A DNA stretch of 64,000 nt from Solirubrobacter deserti (lineage in GTDB: Bacteria > Actinomycetota > Thermoleophilia > Solirubrobacterales > Solirubrobacteraceae): positions 186,001 to 250,000 of the forward strand of contig NZ_QPKJ02000002.1 of NCBI RefSeq assembly GCF_003344625.1, written 5' to 3'. Both the position numbers and the translations under genes were made by a program. The notes under the pieces were generated by a model. That model was given only the letters and a program-made list of their open reading frames with translations, did no database searches and was not told where the DNA came from. Positions within the stretch are counted from its first letter, which is position 1; each line of letters begins with the position of its first letter. Below, in pieces: positions 34,133-42,073 of the stretch.

Positions 34133-34536
34133 AGCAGCATCCGATCGCGTTGCTGGCGCTGTTCCTCTCACTCGGCGGCACGTCCTACGCCGCCAACACG
34201 GTCGTCGCGCCGCCGCCGCCCACGAACGCCGCGACGACGGCGTACGCCCAGATCTTCGCGCTGCGTCACGGCGCGCCCTACGTCGAGGTCAACCGCGCCT
34301 CCGGCATCGAGAAGGCCAACGTGCTGGTCTGGTCCGACAACACGATCTGCCTCGACGGGCTCCAGCACGAGCCGCGCAACGTGCAGGTGACGCCCGGCGA
34401 CTGGGCGCGCAACCCGACCGTCTGGATCCGGCCGGCGAGCGGGCCGTGCGCCGGCAAGCAGGTCCGGATCACGCTCAACTCCGTCGACGGCTCCTACCCG
34501 TACTACCACCAGTTCTTCGTGACGGTGCAGTCGTGA
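34117..34536 (+). CDS. Small exported protein with LGGTSYAA leader
   Basis: A 139-residue protein starting MLKYLKQHPIALLALFLSLGGTSYAA, a leader pattern I associate with many Thermoleophilia exported proteins. The mature part has two Cys (CLDG and PCAGKQ) that could pair, and a beta-rich layout ending HQFFVTVQS. The function is unknown. The ATG lies within the MFS gene end, and the stop overlaps the GTG of the next gene, so the three genes are probably read together. Confidence 0.75.
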   Translation: MLKYLKQHPIALLALFLSLGGTSYAANTVVAPPPPTNAATTAYAQIFALRHGAPYVEVNRASGIEKANVLVWSDNTICLDGLQHEPRNVQVTPGDWARNPTVWIRPASGPCAGKQVRITLNSVDGSYPYYHQFFVTVQS

Positions 34537-36380
34537 GGCGCGTTCTGCTGATCGCGGCCGCGGGCGTGACGCTCGCCGCCGCCGCGCCCGCGCAGGCCGA
34601 CTGGACGCCCGGGGTCACGGACCTGCAGACCGTGGCCGCGATGGACCCCGTCCACGACGTCGCCGTCGACGACGCGGGCAACGCCCTCACGGTGTGGGAG
34701 GCGCCCCTCACCGGGCGAACCGCCATCCGCGTGCGCCGCTACGACGCCGCGGCCGGTGTGTGGGAGACGACCGTGCGCGAGCTGTCGGTCGCGAGCTCGA
34801 ACAACATGAGCCCGCTCGTCGGCATGGACCGCGCCGGCAACGCGCTCGCGCTGTGGGCGCAGGCGGTCAACGGCCAGCGCGTGCTCAAGGCGCGCCGGTT
34901 CGACCGCTCGACCGGCACGTGGGAGACCGCGAGCGCGACGCTCTCGAGCGCGGACGAGAACGCCACGCAGCCGGCGCTCACGTTCGAGGCCGATGGTGAC
35001 GCGCTCGCCGTCTGGACTGCGAGCGGCGTGGTCCGCTCCCGCCGCTACGACGCCGTCGCCGGCGCCTGGGAGTCCGCGTCCACCGCGCTGTCCTCGGATG
35101 CGGGCGACGCCTACCAGCCCGCCGCGGTCGTCGACGACAGCGGGAACGCCACCGTGGCCTGGCAGGCCCCGGACGGAATCGAGGTCAAGCGCTACGACGC
35201 CGCCAAGGACCGCTGGCCGGCCACGCCCACGCGTCTCTCGGTCCCGGGCGAGTCCTCGTCCGGCGTGGCGCTGGGCGTCGACGCCGCCGGGCGCGTGCAG
35301 GCGACCTGGGGCGCGTCCGAGGCGGGCGGGACGTTCGTGCAGTCACGCCGGTTCGAGGGCGGCACGTGGGGCGCGCCGACCCCGCTGACCCCGCGCAACG
35401 GGATCGCCCACGCGCCGCAGCTGGCGGTCACGCCGGACGGCCGGGCGACCGTCGCGTGGTTCGCCCAGGGCGACGGCAAGTTCGTCGTCCGCGCGCGCAC
35501 CTTCGACGGCAGCCGCTGGGACGCACCGACGAACCTGTCGACGCCGGGGGCCAACGCGCTCTCGCACCAGCTCGGCGCGGACGCGTCCGGTCGCGCGATC
35601 GTCGTCTGGCGCAAGCCCGGCCAACCGACCACGGTCGAGAGCCGCCGGTTCGACGGCACGACGTGGGAGCCTGGCCCGGTCGTGCTGTCCGAGACCACGA
35701 CCGCGCAGGAGCCTGAGCTCGGCGTCGCCCCCAGCGGTCACGCGTTCGTGGTGTGGCACCGGCCGTCCGGCTCGAACGTGACGCTCCAGGCCCGCCGCTA
35801 CGCACTGCCGCCGGTGATCGCACCGCCGACCGGTGACGCGCCGGGCGGCGGCGTGCCGACGACGCCGGCCGACCCCGGCGCGCCGACGTCCGGCGGTCCG
35901 GCGCCGACCACGCCCGGCAACCCCGTGCCCGGCGACGGCGCGCCGACCGCTCCGGGCGGCCCGGCCCCGGCCGGTGGAGGGGGGCAGCCGCCGGTCGAGT
36001 CGCCTGGGATCAGCGGCGGCGCCGACGAGGGCCGGACGGCCGGTGGGCTCGTGGGTGGCGCCCAGGCGCCCGCCGGCGCGCCGGTGCCGCCGGTGACGCC
36101 CCGCGCGTCCGTGCCGGACGCGCCCGAGATCACGCGGCTGCGCGTGCGCGAGAAGCTCGAGCTGAACCTGTCCGCGCCCGCGCGGCTGCGGGTCACGATC
36201 GAGCGCCAGACCGGCAACGGGTGGCGTCTGCGGCCGGGCGTCCTCGACCTGCCCGCGGTGCAGCGCGGCACCGTGCGCATCAGCCTCAGCCGCTTCAAGC
36301 TCCGCGCCGGCCGCTACCGCGTGACGGTGGTCGCCGGCGGGCGCACGACGGCCCGCACGACGTTCCGCGTCGCCGGGTAA
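34533..36380 (+). CDS. Secreted repeat protein with Pro/Gly linker
   Basis: A 615-residue exported protein. The signal peptide is MRRVLLIAAAGVTLAAAAPAQA (GTG start). About eight repeats of 45-50 residues follow (residues 25-425), each with D-x2-G-[NR]-[AV]-x-VxW and then [RS]-R-[RY]-[FY]-D, probably forming a beta-propeller. A Pro/Gly/Thr-rich linker (430-535) leads to a C-terminal beta-domain (LSAPARLRVTIERQ, LRAGRYRVTVVAGG). The function is unknown, perhaps surface binding. GTGA overlap with the gene upstream. Confidence 0.8.
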   Translation: MRRVLLIAAAGVTLAAAAPAQADWTPGVTDLQTVAAMDPVHDVAVDDAGNALTVWEAPLTGRTAIRVRRYDAAAGVWETTVRELSVASSNNMSPLVGMDRAGNALALWAQAVNGQRVLKARRFDRSTGTWETASATLSSADENATQPALTFEADGDALAVWTASGVVRSRRYDAVAGAWESASTALSSDAGDAYQPAAVVDDSGNATVAWQAPDGIEVKRYDAAKDRWPATPTRLSVPGESSSGVALGVDAAGRVQATWGASEAGGTFVQSRRFEGGTWGAPTPLTPRNGIAHAPQLAVTPDGRATVAWFAQGDGKFVVRARTFDGSRWDAPTNLSTPGANALSHQLGADASGRAIVVWRKPGQPTTVESRRFDGTTWEPGPVVLSETTTAQEPELGVAPSGHAFVVWHRPSGSNVTLQARRYALPPVIAPPTGDAPGGGVPTTPADPGAPTSGGPAPTTPGNPVPGDGAPTAPGGPAPAGGGGQPPVESPGISGGADEGRTAGGLVGGAQAPAGAPVPPVTPRASVPDAPEITRLRVREKLELNLSAPARLRVTIERQTGNGWRLRPGVLDLPAVQRGTVRISLSRFKLRAGRYRVTVVAGGRTTARTTFRVAG

Positions 36381-36440
36381 GGGGGCGGATCAGGGTCGTC
36401 ACTGAGGTCAGGCGGGCGCGCGTGGCGGATCGTCAGGGGC

Positions 36441-37040
36441 ATGCCTCCCCAGCATCGCTCCGCCCTCGCCCGCCTGGCCGCTGAGCGCGGCCGCTACGAA
36501 CAGCTCGTCGTGACCCGCTTCGGCGGGACGCTCAGCCGCGAGGACGCCGAGGACATCGTGTCCGACGCGCTCCTCGCGGTGGCCGGAAAGGTCCCGCCGG
36601 GCGCGGGGCGCGCGTGGTTCGCGCGCGTCGTGCTCAACCGCGCGGAGGACTTCCGCCGCGCGCGCGACGGCCGCCGCTCGCCGCGCGCGTTCGTGGAGCT
36701 CGACGAGCAGCTCGCCGCGACACCCGAGGACGACGGCTTCGACCGCGCGCTCGCGCACCGCACCGTCCACCGCGCGCTGCGGCGGCTGCCCGCCGAGTAC
36801 GGCACGCTCATCCGCCGTCGCCACCTGCACGGCGCGTCGCGGCGGGAGATCGCCACGGCGCTGAACCTCTCGCTGCACCAGTACGAGAAGCGCCACGCGC
36901 TCGCGTGGGGCGCCCTCCTGCACCTCGTCGCCAGCGACGAACCGACGGCCCGTTGCCGGCCGGTGCGCCGCTCCCGCACCTACGCCGAAGCGCATCTCGT
37001 CGAATGCCTGAATTGCCGGCTCGCGCTGCGCTTTGCCTGA
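36441..37040 (+). CDS. Small ECF-like sigma-70 factor
   Basis: A 199-residue protein with a short region 2 (LSREDAEDIVSDALLAVAGKV, AWFARVVLNRAEDFRRARDG) and region 4 (ALRRLPAEYGTLIRRRHLHGASRREIATALNLSLHQYEKRHALAW). The region-4 helix-turn-helix is less canonical than in ECF factors. The C-terminal tail has a CxxC (ECLNCRLAL) such as a zinc-binding site would use. No anti-sigma gene follows; the next gene encodes a three- to four-helix membrane protein that might act as one, which is speculative. Confidence 0.82.
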   Translation: MPPQHRSALARLAAERGRYEQLVVTRFGGTLSREDAEDIVSDALLAVAGKVPPGAGRAWFARVVLNRAEDFRRARDGRRSPRAFVELDEQLAATPEDDGFDRALAHRTVHRALRRLPAEYGTLIRRRHLHGASRREIATALNLSLHQYEKRHALAWGALLHLVASDEPTARCRPVRRSRTYAEAHLVECLNCRLALRFA

Positions 37041-37060
37041 AAGTGGGTACATCGTGAGCA

Positions 37061-37411
37061 ATGGGACTTGCGCTGCGGATCCTCGTCCTCGCCGCCTGGG
37101 TCGCGGCCGTGTGGGTCGTCCTCCTGGAGCTGCAGTCCGCGGGCGCATGGCTCTCGCTGCTGGTCGGTACGGTCGTCGTCGGGGCGCTGGTCGGGCGCTG
37201 GTGGGCGCTGCTGGCGCCGGTCGCCCTCGCCGTCGTCTGGACGATCGCCGGCACGCTCGCGCCCGACGGCAGTGACGACTGGAACTTCGCGAGCTACGCG
37301 ACGGTGGGCGCGATCGCCGCCGTGGTGTTCGCGCTCGCGATGGCGATCGGCGTCGGAGTGCACCAGCTGATCGCGCGCCGACCGGCCACGCCGGGCGCCG
37401 CGCGCCGCTGA
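37061..37411 (+). CDS. Small membrane protein, unknown function
   Basis: A 116-residue protein with four hydrophobic segments (residues 4-24, 28-45, 48-66, 80-105) and a short basic C-terminus (RRPATPGAARR) expected inside. I recognise no family motifs. It lies 20 bases after the sigma factor gene on the same strand and could be co-transcribed with it. Confidence 0.65.
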   Translation: MGLALRILVLAAWVAAVWVVLLELQSAGAWLSLLVGTVVVGALVGRWWALLAPVALAVVWTIAGTLAPDGSDDWNFASYATVGAIAAVVFALAMAIGVGVHQLIARRPATPGAARR

Positions 37412-37434
37412 GTCGCCCGCCCGCGGAGCTCCGA

Positions 37435-37453
37435 CACGCCGCGCGTCGGCGTG
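37435..37453 (+). terminator. Possible hairpin terminator after 37061 gene
   Basis: CACGCCG-CGCGT-CGGCGTG forms a 7-bp perfect stem with a five-base loop, 24 bases after the stop and ahead of the GntR promoter. No T-tract follows. Confidence 0.35.
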
Positions 37454-37482
37454 CCGTACCTCGCGCGTCAGACCAGGCATCT

Positions 37483-37506
37483 ATTGTGCTAGGTTCATAG
37501 CACAAT
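37483..37506. promoter_or_regulatory. 9-6-9 palindrome over GntR promoter and start codon
   Basis: ATTGTGCTA-N6-TAGCACAAT is a perfect inverted repeat whose last two bases are the first two of the ATG at 37505. It encloses TAGGTT (37490-37495), a -10-like hexamer nine bases before the ATG. A dimeric GntR protein bound here would block its own leaderless promoter, so autorepression is the likely use. Confidence 0.65.
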
Positions 37507-37894
37507 GATTGAGTTCCACCTCGACGGCGGCTCCGGCCTCTCGCCGTACCAGCAGATCGTCCGGCAGGTCCGGCACGCGTTGCGCCTGGGCCTGCTGAGC
37601 GAGGGGGACCAGCTCCCGACGGTCAAGGACGTCGTGGCCGCGCTGGCCATCAACCCCAACACGGTGCTCAAGGCCTATCGGGAGCTCGAGCACGAGGGCC
37701 TGGTCGCCGCGCGCCCCGGCGTCGGCACGTTCGTCACCCGCACGCTGGCCGACACGACGCTCGCGGCCCACGGCCCGCTGCGTCAGGAGCTGCGCCGTTG
37801 GTTGGGCAAGGCCCGCAACGCCGGCCTCGACGACGAGAGCATCGAGGCGCTGTTCCAGACCACGTTTCGAAGTGAGATGAGGGAGGTCGCATGA
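37505..37894 (+). CDS. GntR-family regulator, YtrA type
   Basis: A 129-residue short GntR protein. The winged helix spans residues 12-75 (SPYQQIVRQVRHALRLGLLSEGDQLPTVKDVVAALAINPNTVLKAYRELEHEGLV), and the short C-terminal helical tail is typical of the YtrA subfamily, which represses linked ABC transporter operons and binds cationic drugs or cell-wall precursors. It starts an operon with the ABC ATPase and permease (ATGA overlaps). No Shine-Dalgarno is present and the start lies in the palindrome, so the mRNA is probably leaderless. Confidence 0.93.
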   Translation: MIEFHLDGGSGLSPYQQIVRQVRHALRLGLLSEGDQLPTVKDVVAALAINPNTVLKAYRELEHEGLVAARPGVGTFVTRTLADTTLAAHGPLRQELRRWLGKARNAGLDDESIEALFQTTFRSEMREVA

Positions 37895-38757
37895 GCACCG
37901 TCCTCCGGGCCGTCGGTCTGGGCAAGACGTACGGGCGCCGCGCCGCGCTCGACGACTGCACGCTGGACATCCCCGCGGGCCGCGTGGTCGGCCTCGTCGG
38001 GCCGAACGGCGCGGGCAAGTCGACGCTGCTCAACCTTGCGGTCGGGATGCTCGCGCCCACGAGCGGCACGATCGAGGTGCTCGGCGGCACGCCTCCGGAG
38101 CACCTGGCCAAGGTCGGCTACGTCGCACAGGACACGCCGACCTACGCGCACCTGACGGTCGCCGATCATCTCGCGCTCGGCGAGCACCTGAACCCGGCGT
38201 GGGACGCCGACCTCGCGCGGCGCCGGATCGAGCGCCTGGGCCTCGATCCGCGCCAGCGCGCCCGCAAGCTCTCGGGCGGCCAGCGCGCGCAGCTCGCGCT
38301 CACGCTCGGGATCGCCAAGCGGCCTGAGCTGCTGATCCTCGACGAGCCGGTCGCTTCGCTGGACCCGCTCGCGCGGCGGGAGTTCCTGCAGGACCTGATG
38401 GAGGCGGTGGCCGAGCAGGAGCTCAGCGTGATCCTGTCCTCGCACCTCGTGTCCGACCTCGAGCGCGTGTGCGACCACCTGATCGTGCTGGTGGCGAGCC
38501 GCGTGCGGCTCGCGGGCGATCTCGACGACATCGTGTCCGGGCACGTCCGCGTGTCGGGGCCGCGCGACGCCGGGCACCCGGGCGAGCTCGTCACCGCGAG
38601 CCACACCGACGTGCAGTCGACCTACGTCGTCCGCTACGACGGGCCGATCGCCGACCCGACCTGGAACGTCGGCCACCTCAGCCTCGAGGACATCGTGCTG
38701 GCGTACATGGAGCAGCGCCGCGAGCCCGCGGTGCGGGAGCTGGAGTCGGTCCGATGA
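37891..38757 (+). CDS. ABC transporter ATP-binding protein (YtrB-like)
   Basis: A 288-residue ABC ATPase with Walker A GPNGAGKST, Q-loop VGYVAQDTP, signature LSGGQRAQLALTL, Walker B ELLILDEPVASLDP and H-loop SSHLVSDLE. The C-terminal 60 residues follow the core as in YtrB/CcmA-like exporters. It overlaps both the regulator and the permease by four bases, so the three form one translationally coupled unit, probably for drug or cell-envelope stress export. Confidence 0.94.
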   Translation: MSTVLRAVGLGKTYGRRAALDDCTLDIPAGRVVGLVGPNGAGKSTLLNLAVGMLAPTSGTIEVLGGTPPEHLAKVGYVAQDTPTYAHLTVADHLALGEHLNPAWDADLARRRIERLGLDPRQRARKLSGGQRAQLALTLGIAKRPELLILDEPVASLDPLARREFLQDLMEAVAEQELSVILSSHLVSDLERVCDHLIVLVASRVRLAGDLDDIVSGHVRVSGPRDAGHPGELVTASHTDVQSTYVVRYDGPIADPTWNVGHLSLEDIVLAYMEQRREPAVRELESVR

Positions 38758-39749
38758 TCTGGCTCAGCTGGCGCCAGTTCCGCTTTCCCGCGTCGGTGAT
38801 CGTGACGGCCGCGGGGCTGCTGGCGCTCGCGCTGCTCGCGGTCGGGCTGCCCGACGAGGCGCTGAACCTGTTCGAGGCCGAGCGCACGCACATCCAGGTC
38901 TACACGATCGCCACGCTCGCGATGTTGCTGCTTCCGGCGGTCATCGGCATGTTCTGGGGCGCGCCGCTCGTGGCGCGCGAGCTGGAGGCCGGCACGCACC
39001 GGCTGGTGTGGAACCAGAGCGTCAGCCGCAGCCGCTGGCTGGCCACCAAGCTGGCGCTGATCGGCGGCGCGGCCGCGCTGGTCGCCGGCGCCCTCGGCCT
39101 GCTGCTCACGTGGTGGGCCGAAGCCGTCCACGCGGCGCAGGTGTCCGGCCAGGAGGCGCAGGGCATCGCGGGCGCGCTGCGGATGGAGCCGATCATGTTC
39201 GCCTCGCGCGGGATCGTCCCGATCGGCTACGCGCTGTTCGCCTTCGCCCTCGGCGTCACCGCCGGGACGCTCATCCGCCGCACCGTGCCGGCGATGGCGG
39301 TCACCGCGGCCGTCTTCGCGCTCGTGCAGTTCGCGGTCCCGCCGTTCGTCCGCGCCCACCTGGGCCCGACGACCCGGACCGTCACCGTCACCCCCGAGAA
39401 CCTCGGCGGGTTCTTGATCGCCGGCAAGGGCGGCCCGGTCGTGGAGATGCGGGTCCGCACGACCGAGCCCGGCGCGTGGATGATCGCCAACGAGACCGTC
39501 GCGCCCCCCGGCCAGGCCGGCTTCCCGTCGTTCCTGACCTCCTGCGTGCGTCCGGACGCGAAGCGGATGAAGCCGATCGCCGATCCCGCCTGCTTCCAGC
39601 GGCTCGCCGACCTCGGGTACCGCCAGCGCGTGGTGTTCCAGCCCGCCTCGCGGTATTGGACGCTGCAGGCGATCGAGCTGGCCGGGTTCACCGCGCTCGC
39701 CGCCGGCCTTTTCGGCCTCACCGCCTTCTGGGTCAGGCGGCGCGTGTAG
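38754..39749 (+). CDS. ABC transporter permease
   Basis: A 331-residue ABC-2-type membrane protein: MIWLSWRQFRFPASVIVTAAGLLALALLA opens the first helix, then four further helices lie at about 48-68, 98-122, 150-175 and 180-200. A large extracytoplasmic loop (205-295) has two Cys (SCVRP and ACFQR), and a last helix sits before the basic WVRRRV end. It partners the ATPase upstream. The 3' end overlaps the convergent gene by 17 bases. Confidence 0.88.
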   Translation: MIWLSWRQFRFPASVIVTAAGLLALALLAVGLPDEALNLFEAERTHIQVYTIATLAMLLLPAVIGMFWGAPLVARELEAGTHRLVWNQSVSRSRWLATKLALIGGAAALVAGALGLLLTWWAEAVHAAQVSGQEAQGIAGALRMEPIMFASRGIVPIGYALFAFALGVTAGTLIRRTVPAMAVTAAVFALVQFAVPPFVRAHLGPTTRTVTVTPENLGGFLIAGKGGPVVEMRVRTTEPGAWMIANETVAPPGQAGFPSFLTSCVRPDAKRMKPIADPACFQRLADLGYRQRVVFQPASRYWTLQAIELAGFTALAAGLFGLTAFWVRRRV

Positions 39750-40290
39750 CGATGCCCGGGTAGTCGAGCACGAGCCCGCACGCGTCGTAGACGAGCTCGC
39801 ACTGCAGGTCCGGCGACCAGTAGTCGAAGCGCGCGCGCCCGGCCGCGTCGTCGGGCAGGCGCGTGTAGCGCTGCTCGAGCCGCTCGACGGTGAGCGACGA
39901 GAACCGCACCCAGGCCGCGGGCGCTTCGGCCGACTCCCCGACGGCGAGCGCGAGCCGGTGCACCGGGAACGCGTTGGTGAACGCCGAGGACTCCAGGTCG
40001 ACGTCGAAGATGCCGTCCAGGTGCGGCGCGGGACCGCCGTCGATGTGCCAGGCGCCGTCGCCGTCGGCGAGCAGGTGCAACTCACGGCCGAAGCTCGCCA
40101 CGCGCGCGCTGCGGGTCACCCATTCGGGGGAGAGGTCGATCGCGTACTGGACGGCGAACCCGTCGCCGTCCTCGATCGCCGCGGTCGCGCCCTCGACCGT
40201 CCAGCGCGGCTCGATGAACACCACCTCGAAGCCTTCGCGCAGGTCCTTGTGGCGCCAGGCGACCTGGCGGGGCGGGTCGGTGAACGTCAT
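39733..40290 (-). CDS. Putative glycolipid-binding family protein (DUF1089-like)
   Basis: A 185-residue soluble beta-rich protein matching the putative glycolipid-binding family: AVQYAIDLSPEWVTRSARV, a GAWHIDGGPAPHLDGIFDVDLESSAFTNAFPVHRL core, YTRLPDD, and the DYPGIATR end. The molecular function is unproven in the family. The ATG at 40290 is chosen because the nine residues upstream (MWRFRDHPS) are not family-like. Confidence 0.82.
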   Translation of the reverse strand: MTFTDPPRQVAWRHKDLREGFEVVFIEPRWTVEGATAAIEDGDGFAVQYAIDLSPEWVTRSARVASFGRELHLLADGDGAWHIDGGPAPHLDGIFDVDLESSAFTNAFPVHRLALAVGESAEAPAAWVRFSSLTVERLEQRYTRLPDDAAGRARFDYWSPDLQCELVYDACGLVLDYPGIATRAA

Positions 40291-40384
40291 GGAGGGATGG
40301 TCTCGGAAACGCCACATCCGTTACGGATGGCGCTGGCTGGACACCTTTTGGACGATTGTCGTACGCAAGTCGGCCAACTTCAGC

Positions 40385-40413
40385 TTGACCGGTTGCTCAG
40401 GTCCGGCTAGTTT
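40385..40413 (+). promoter_or_regulatory. Promoter of the 57-residue microprotein
   Basis: TTGACC (40385-40390) and TAGTTT (40408-40413) are separated by 17 bases, a good primary-sigma promoter. The -10 ends nine bases before the ATG at 40423, so transcription would begin within a few bases of the start codon. Confidence 0.55.
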
Positions 40414-40422
40414 CGGCCCACC

Positions 40423-40596
40423 ATGAACGCCGGGCTGTCCACCTCGCCTCATCAGTATTCGGTACCGCAGGTGCGCGAAGTCGCGCCTCCCGCCAAGCCG
40501 GAAGCCGAGCCGCGCCGGCCGCTCACGCAGCGTGAGCTGGTCGCCATGTCGCTGCTCGCCTGCCCGGATCGCGGGGGCGTCGCCAAGCGCATTTGA
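40423..40596 (+). CDS. 57-residue microprotein with HQY-PQV-E motif
   Basis: A short frame (57 residues) starting MNAGLSTSPHQYSVPQVREV, then a Pro/Arg-rich stretch, and ending with a helix-like RELVAMSLLAC and CPDRGGVAKRI. It is missing from usual gene lengths but sits directly behind a promoter at 40385-40413. Its HQY-S-V-PQV-R-E-V-A-P core recurs in the 17-residue frame at 53948 (HQY-K-L-PQV-K-E-I-K-P), which argues that both are translated. The single Cys is near the C-terminus. The function is unknown; a peptide signal, a modified-peptide precursor or a small regulatory partner are possible. Confidence 0.6.
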   Translation: MNAGLSTSPHQYSVPQVREVAPPAKPEAEPRRPLTQRELVAMSLLACPDRGGVAKRI

Positions 40597-40606
40597 CGCT
40601 TCCGGA

Positions 40607-41083
40607 TCATCCCACGGGCGCCGCGGCGATCGCGCGCTCGACGTCCTCGACGTCGATCGGGCGGGCCTGCTCGCGCAGCAGCCGCCGCAGCCGTGGACCG
40701 ATCCGCGTCGGGCCGTCCGAGGCGACCGGCGTCCTCGCCTGCCCGGCGAGCACGCGCATGACGTGCTCGACCTCGACGCTGTCCGCGCCCTCGCGCGCGG
40801 CCTCCGAGCGCGCCAGCGCCAGCACGCGCAGCATCCGCGGCGTGTAGGTCGGCGGCTCGATCGTCAACCCGCGGTAGCGCCGGTGCGCGGCCTGCCGGGA
40901 GATGCCGACCTCGCGCGCGATCGCGGCGAAGCTCTCGCCCTGGTCGAGGGCGCGGCGGACCTGCTCGTGCTCGTAGGTGTCGAGTGCGGCGCGCAGGTGG
41001 GTGAGCGCGTTCAGGGCGTCGAGCGGGTCCGAAGCGGTGAGCGCGCGCTGCAGCTCGGTGAGGATCCGTGCGGCGGTGGACAT
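40607..41083 (-). CDS. HTH protein with Clp-N-like C-terminus
   Basis: A 158-residue protein. After an N-terminal helical part (residues 1-45) comes a helix-turn-helix (EQVRRALDQGESFAAIAREVGISRQAAHRRYRGL). The C-terminal half (RMLRVLALARSEAAREGADSVEVEHVMRVLAG) resembles a Clp N-repeat, a protein-binding fold found in ClpA/C. It may be a regulator linked to protein quality control. The ATG at 41083 is chosen because the open frame upstream of it is Arg/Ser/Pro noise. It lies downstream of the SDR gene on the same strand (82-base gap). Confidence 0.78.
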   Translation of the reverse strand: MSTAARILTELQRALTASDPLDALNALTHLRAALDTYEHEQVRRALDQGESFAAIAREVGISRQAAHRRYRGLTIEPPTYTPRMLRVLALARSEAAREGADSVEVEHVMRVLAGQARTPVASDGPTRIGPRLRRLLREQARPIDVEDVERAIAAAPVG

Positions 41084-41165
41084 CAGGGCGCCCAGGGTCG
41101 CCGCCGCCGGGCGACCCTTCCAGCCGCGCCGTCGGCGCGGCAACGTCTGCGCGCGGACGTCCGAG

Positions 41166-42056
41166 CTACGCGGGCGTGCCGCCGAGGACCTTGATCGTCT
41201 CGCCGGCGATGTAGCTGGACTCCTGCGAGGCGAGGAACACGTAGGCGGGGGAGAGCTCGACGGGCTGCGCCGCACGCTTGATCGGGGCCTGCTCGCCGAA
41301 GGAGGCGACCTTGTCCGGCGGCATCGTCGCCGGGATCAGCGGGGTCCACACCGGGCCGGGCGCGACGCCGTTGACGCGGATGCCCTGCTCGATCAACAGC
41401 TGGCCGAGGTTCTTGGTGAAGTTGACGATCGCACCCTTGGTGGCGGCGTAGGCCAGCAGGTTCGGCGAGGGCTGGAACGCCTGCTCGGAGGCGGTGTTGA
41501 TGATCGCCGAGCCGGGCTCCATGTGCTTGAGCGCGGCCTTGGTGGTGCGGAAGAACGAGATGATGTTCGTGTTGAACGTGCGGACGATCTCCTCGTCGCT
41601 GAGGTCGTCGAGGCCCTCGTGCGACATCTGGAACGCCACGTTGTTGACCAGGATGTCGATGCCACCGAGCTCGGCCACGGTGCGCTCGACGATCTCCGTG
41701 CAAAAGCTCGCGTCGGTGAGGTCCCCCGCCAGGGCCAGGCCCTTGCGGCCCGCGTCCTTGACGACGGCGAGCGTCTGCGTCGCGTCGGACTCCTCCTCAG
41801 GCAGGTGCGTGATGACGACGTCCGCGCCCTCACGCGCGAACGCGAGCGCCACCGCCCGGCCGATGCCCGAGTCGCCGCCCGTGATCAGCGCCTTGCGTCC
41901 CTCCAGCCGGCCGCTGCCGCGGTAGCTGTCCTCGCCGTAGTCGGGCTTCGGCGTCATGTCGGACTCCAGGCCCGGATGCTCGAGCTGCTGCTCGGGCTGC
42001 TCGGGCTGCGGGAACTGCGTGGTGGGGTCCTGCTTGGTGGTCTGATCCTGGGCCAT
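41166..42056 (-). CDS. SDR-family oxidoreductase (YhdF/YhxC-like)
   Basis: A 296-residue short-chain dehydrogenase of the group with an N-terminal Gln/Pro-rich extension (QFPQPEQPEQQLEHPGLESDM), seen in stress-induced YhxC-like proteins of Bacillus. The cofactor motif is ITGGDSGIGRA, the structural motif NNVAF (NNAx usually), the catalytic Ser is in NTASEQ, and YAATKGA holds Tyr and Lys. VAPGPVWTPLIPATMP is typical. The substrate is unknown. Its start lies only 17 bases from the start of the divergent aldo/keto reductase gene. Confidence 0.92.
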   Translation of the reverse strand: MAQDQTTKQDPTTQFPQPEQPEQQLEHPGLESDMTPKPDYGEDSYRGSGRLEGRKALITGGDSGIGRAVALAFAREGADVVITHLPEEESDATQTLAVVKDAGRKGLALAGDLTDASFCTEIVERTVAELGGIDILVNNVAFQMSHEGLDDLSDEEIVRTFNTNIISFFRTTKAALKHMEPGSAIINTASEQAFQPSPNLLAYAATKGAIVNFTKNLGQLLIEQGIRVNGVAPGPVWTPLIPATMPPDKVASFGEQAPIKRAAQPVELSPAYVFLASQESSYIAGETIKVLGGTPA

Positions 42057-42073
42057 GTGGGGAGGCTGCCCCC

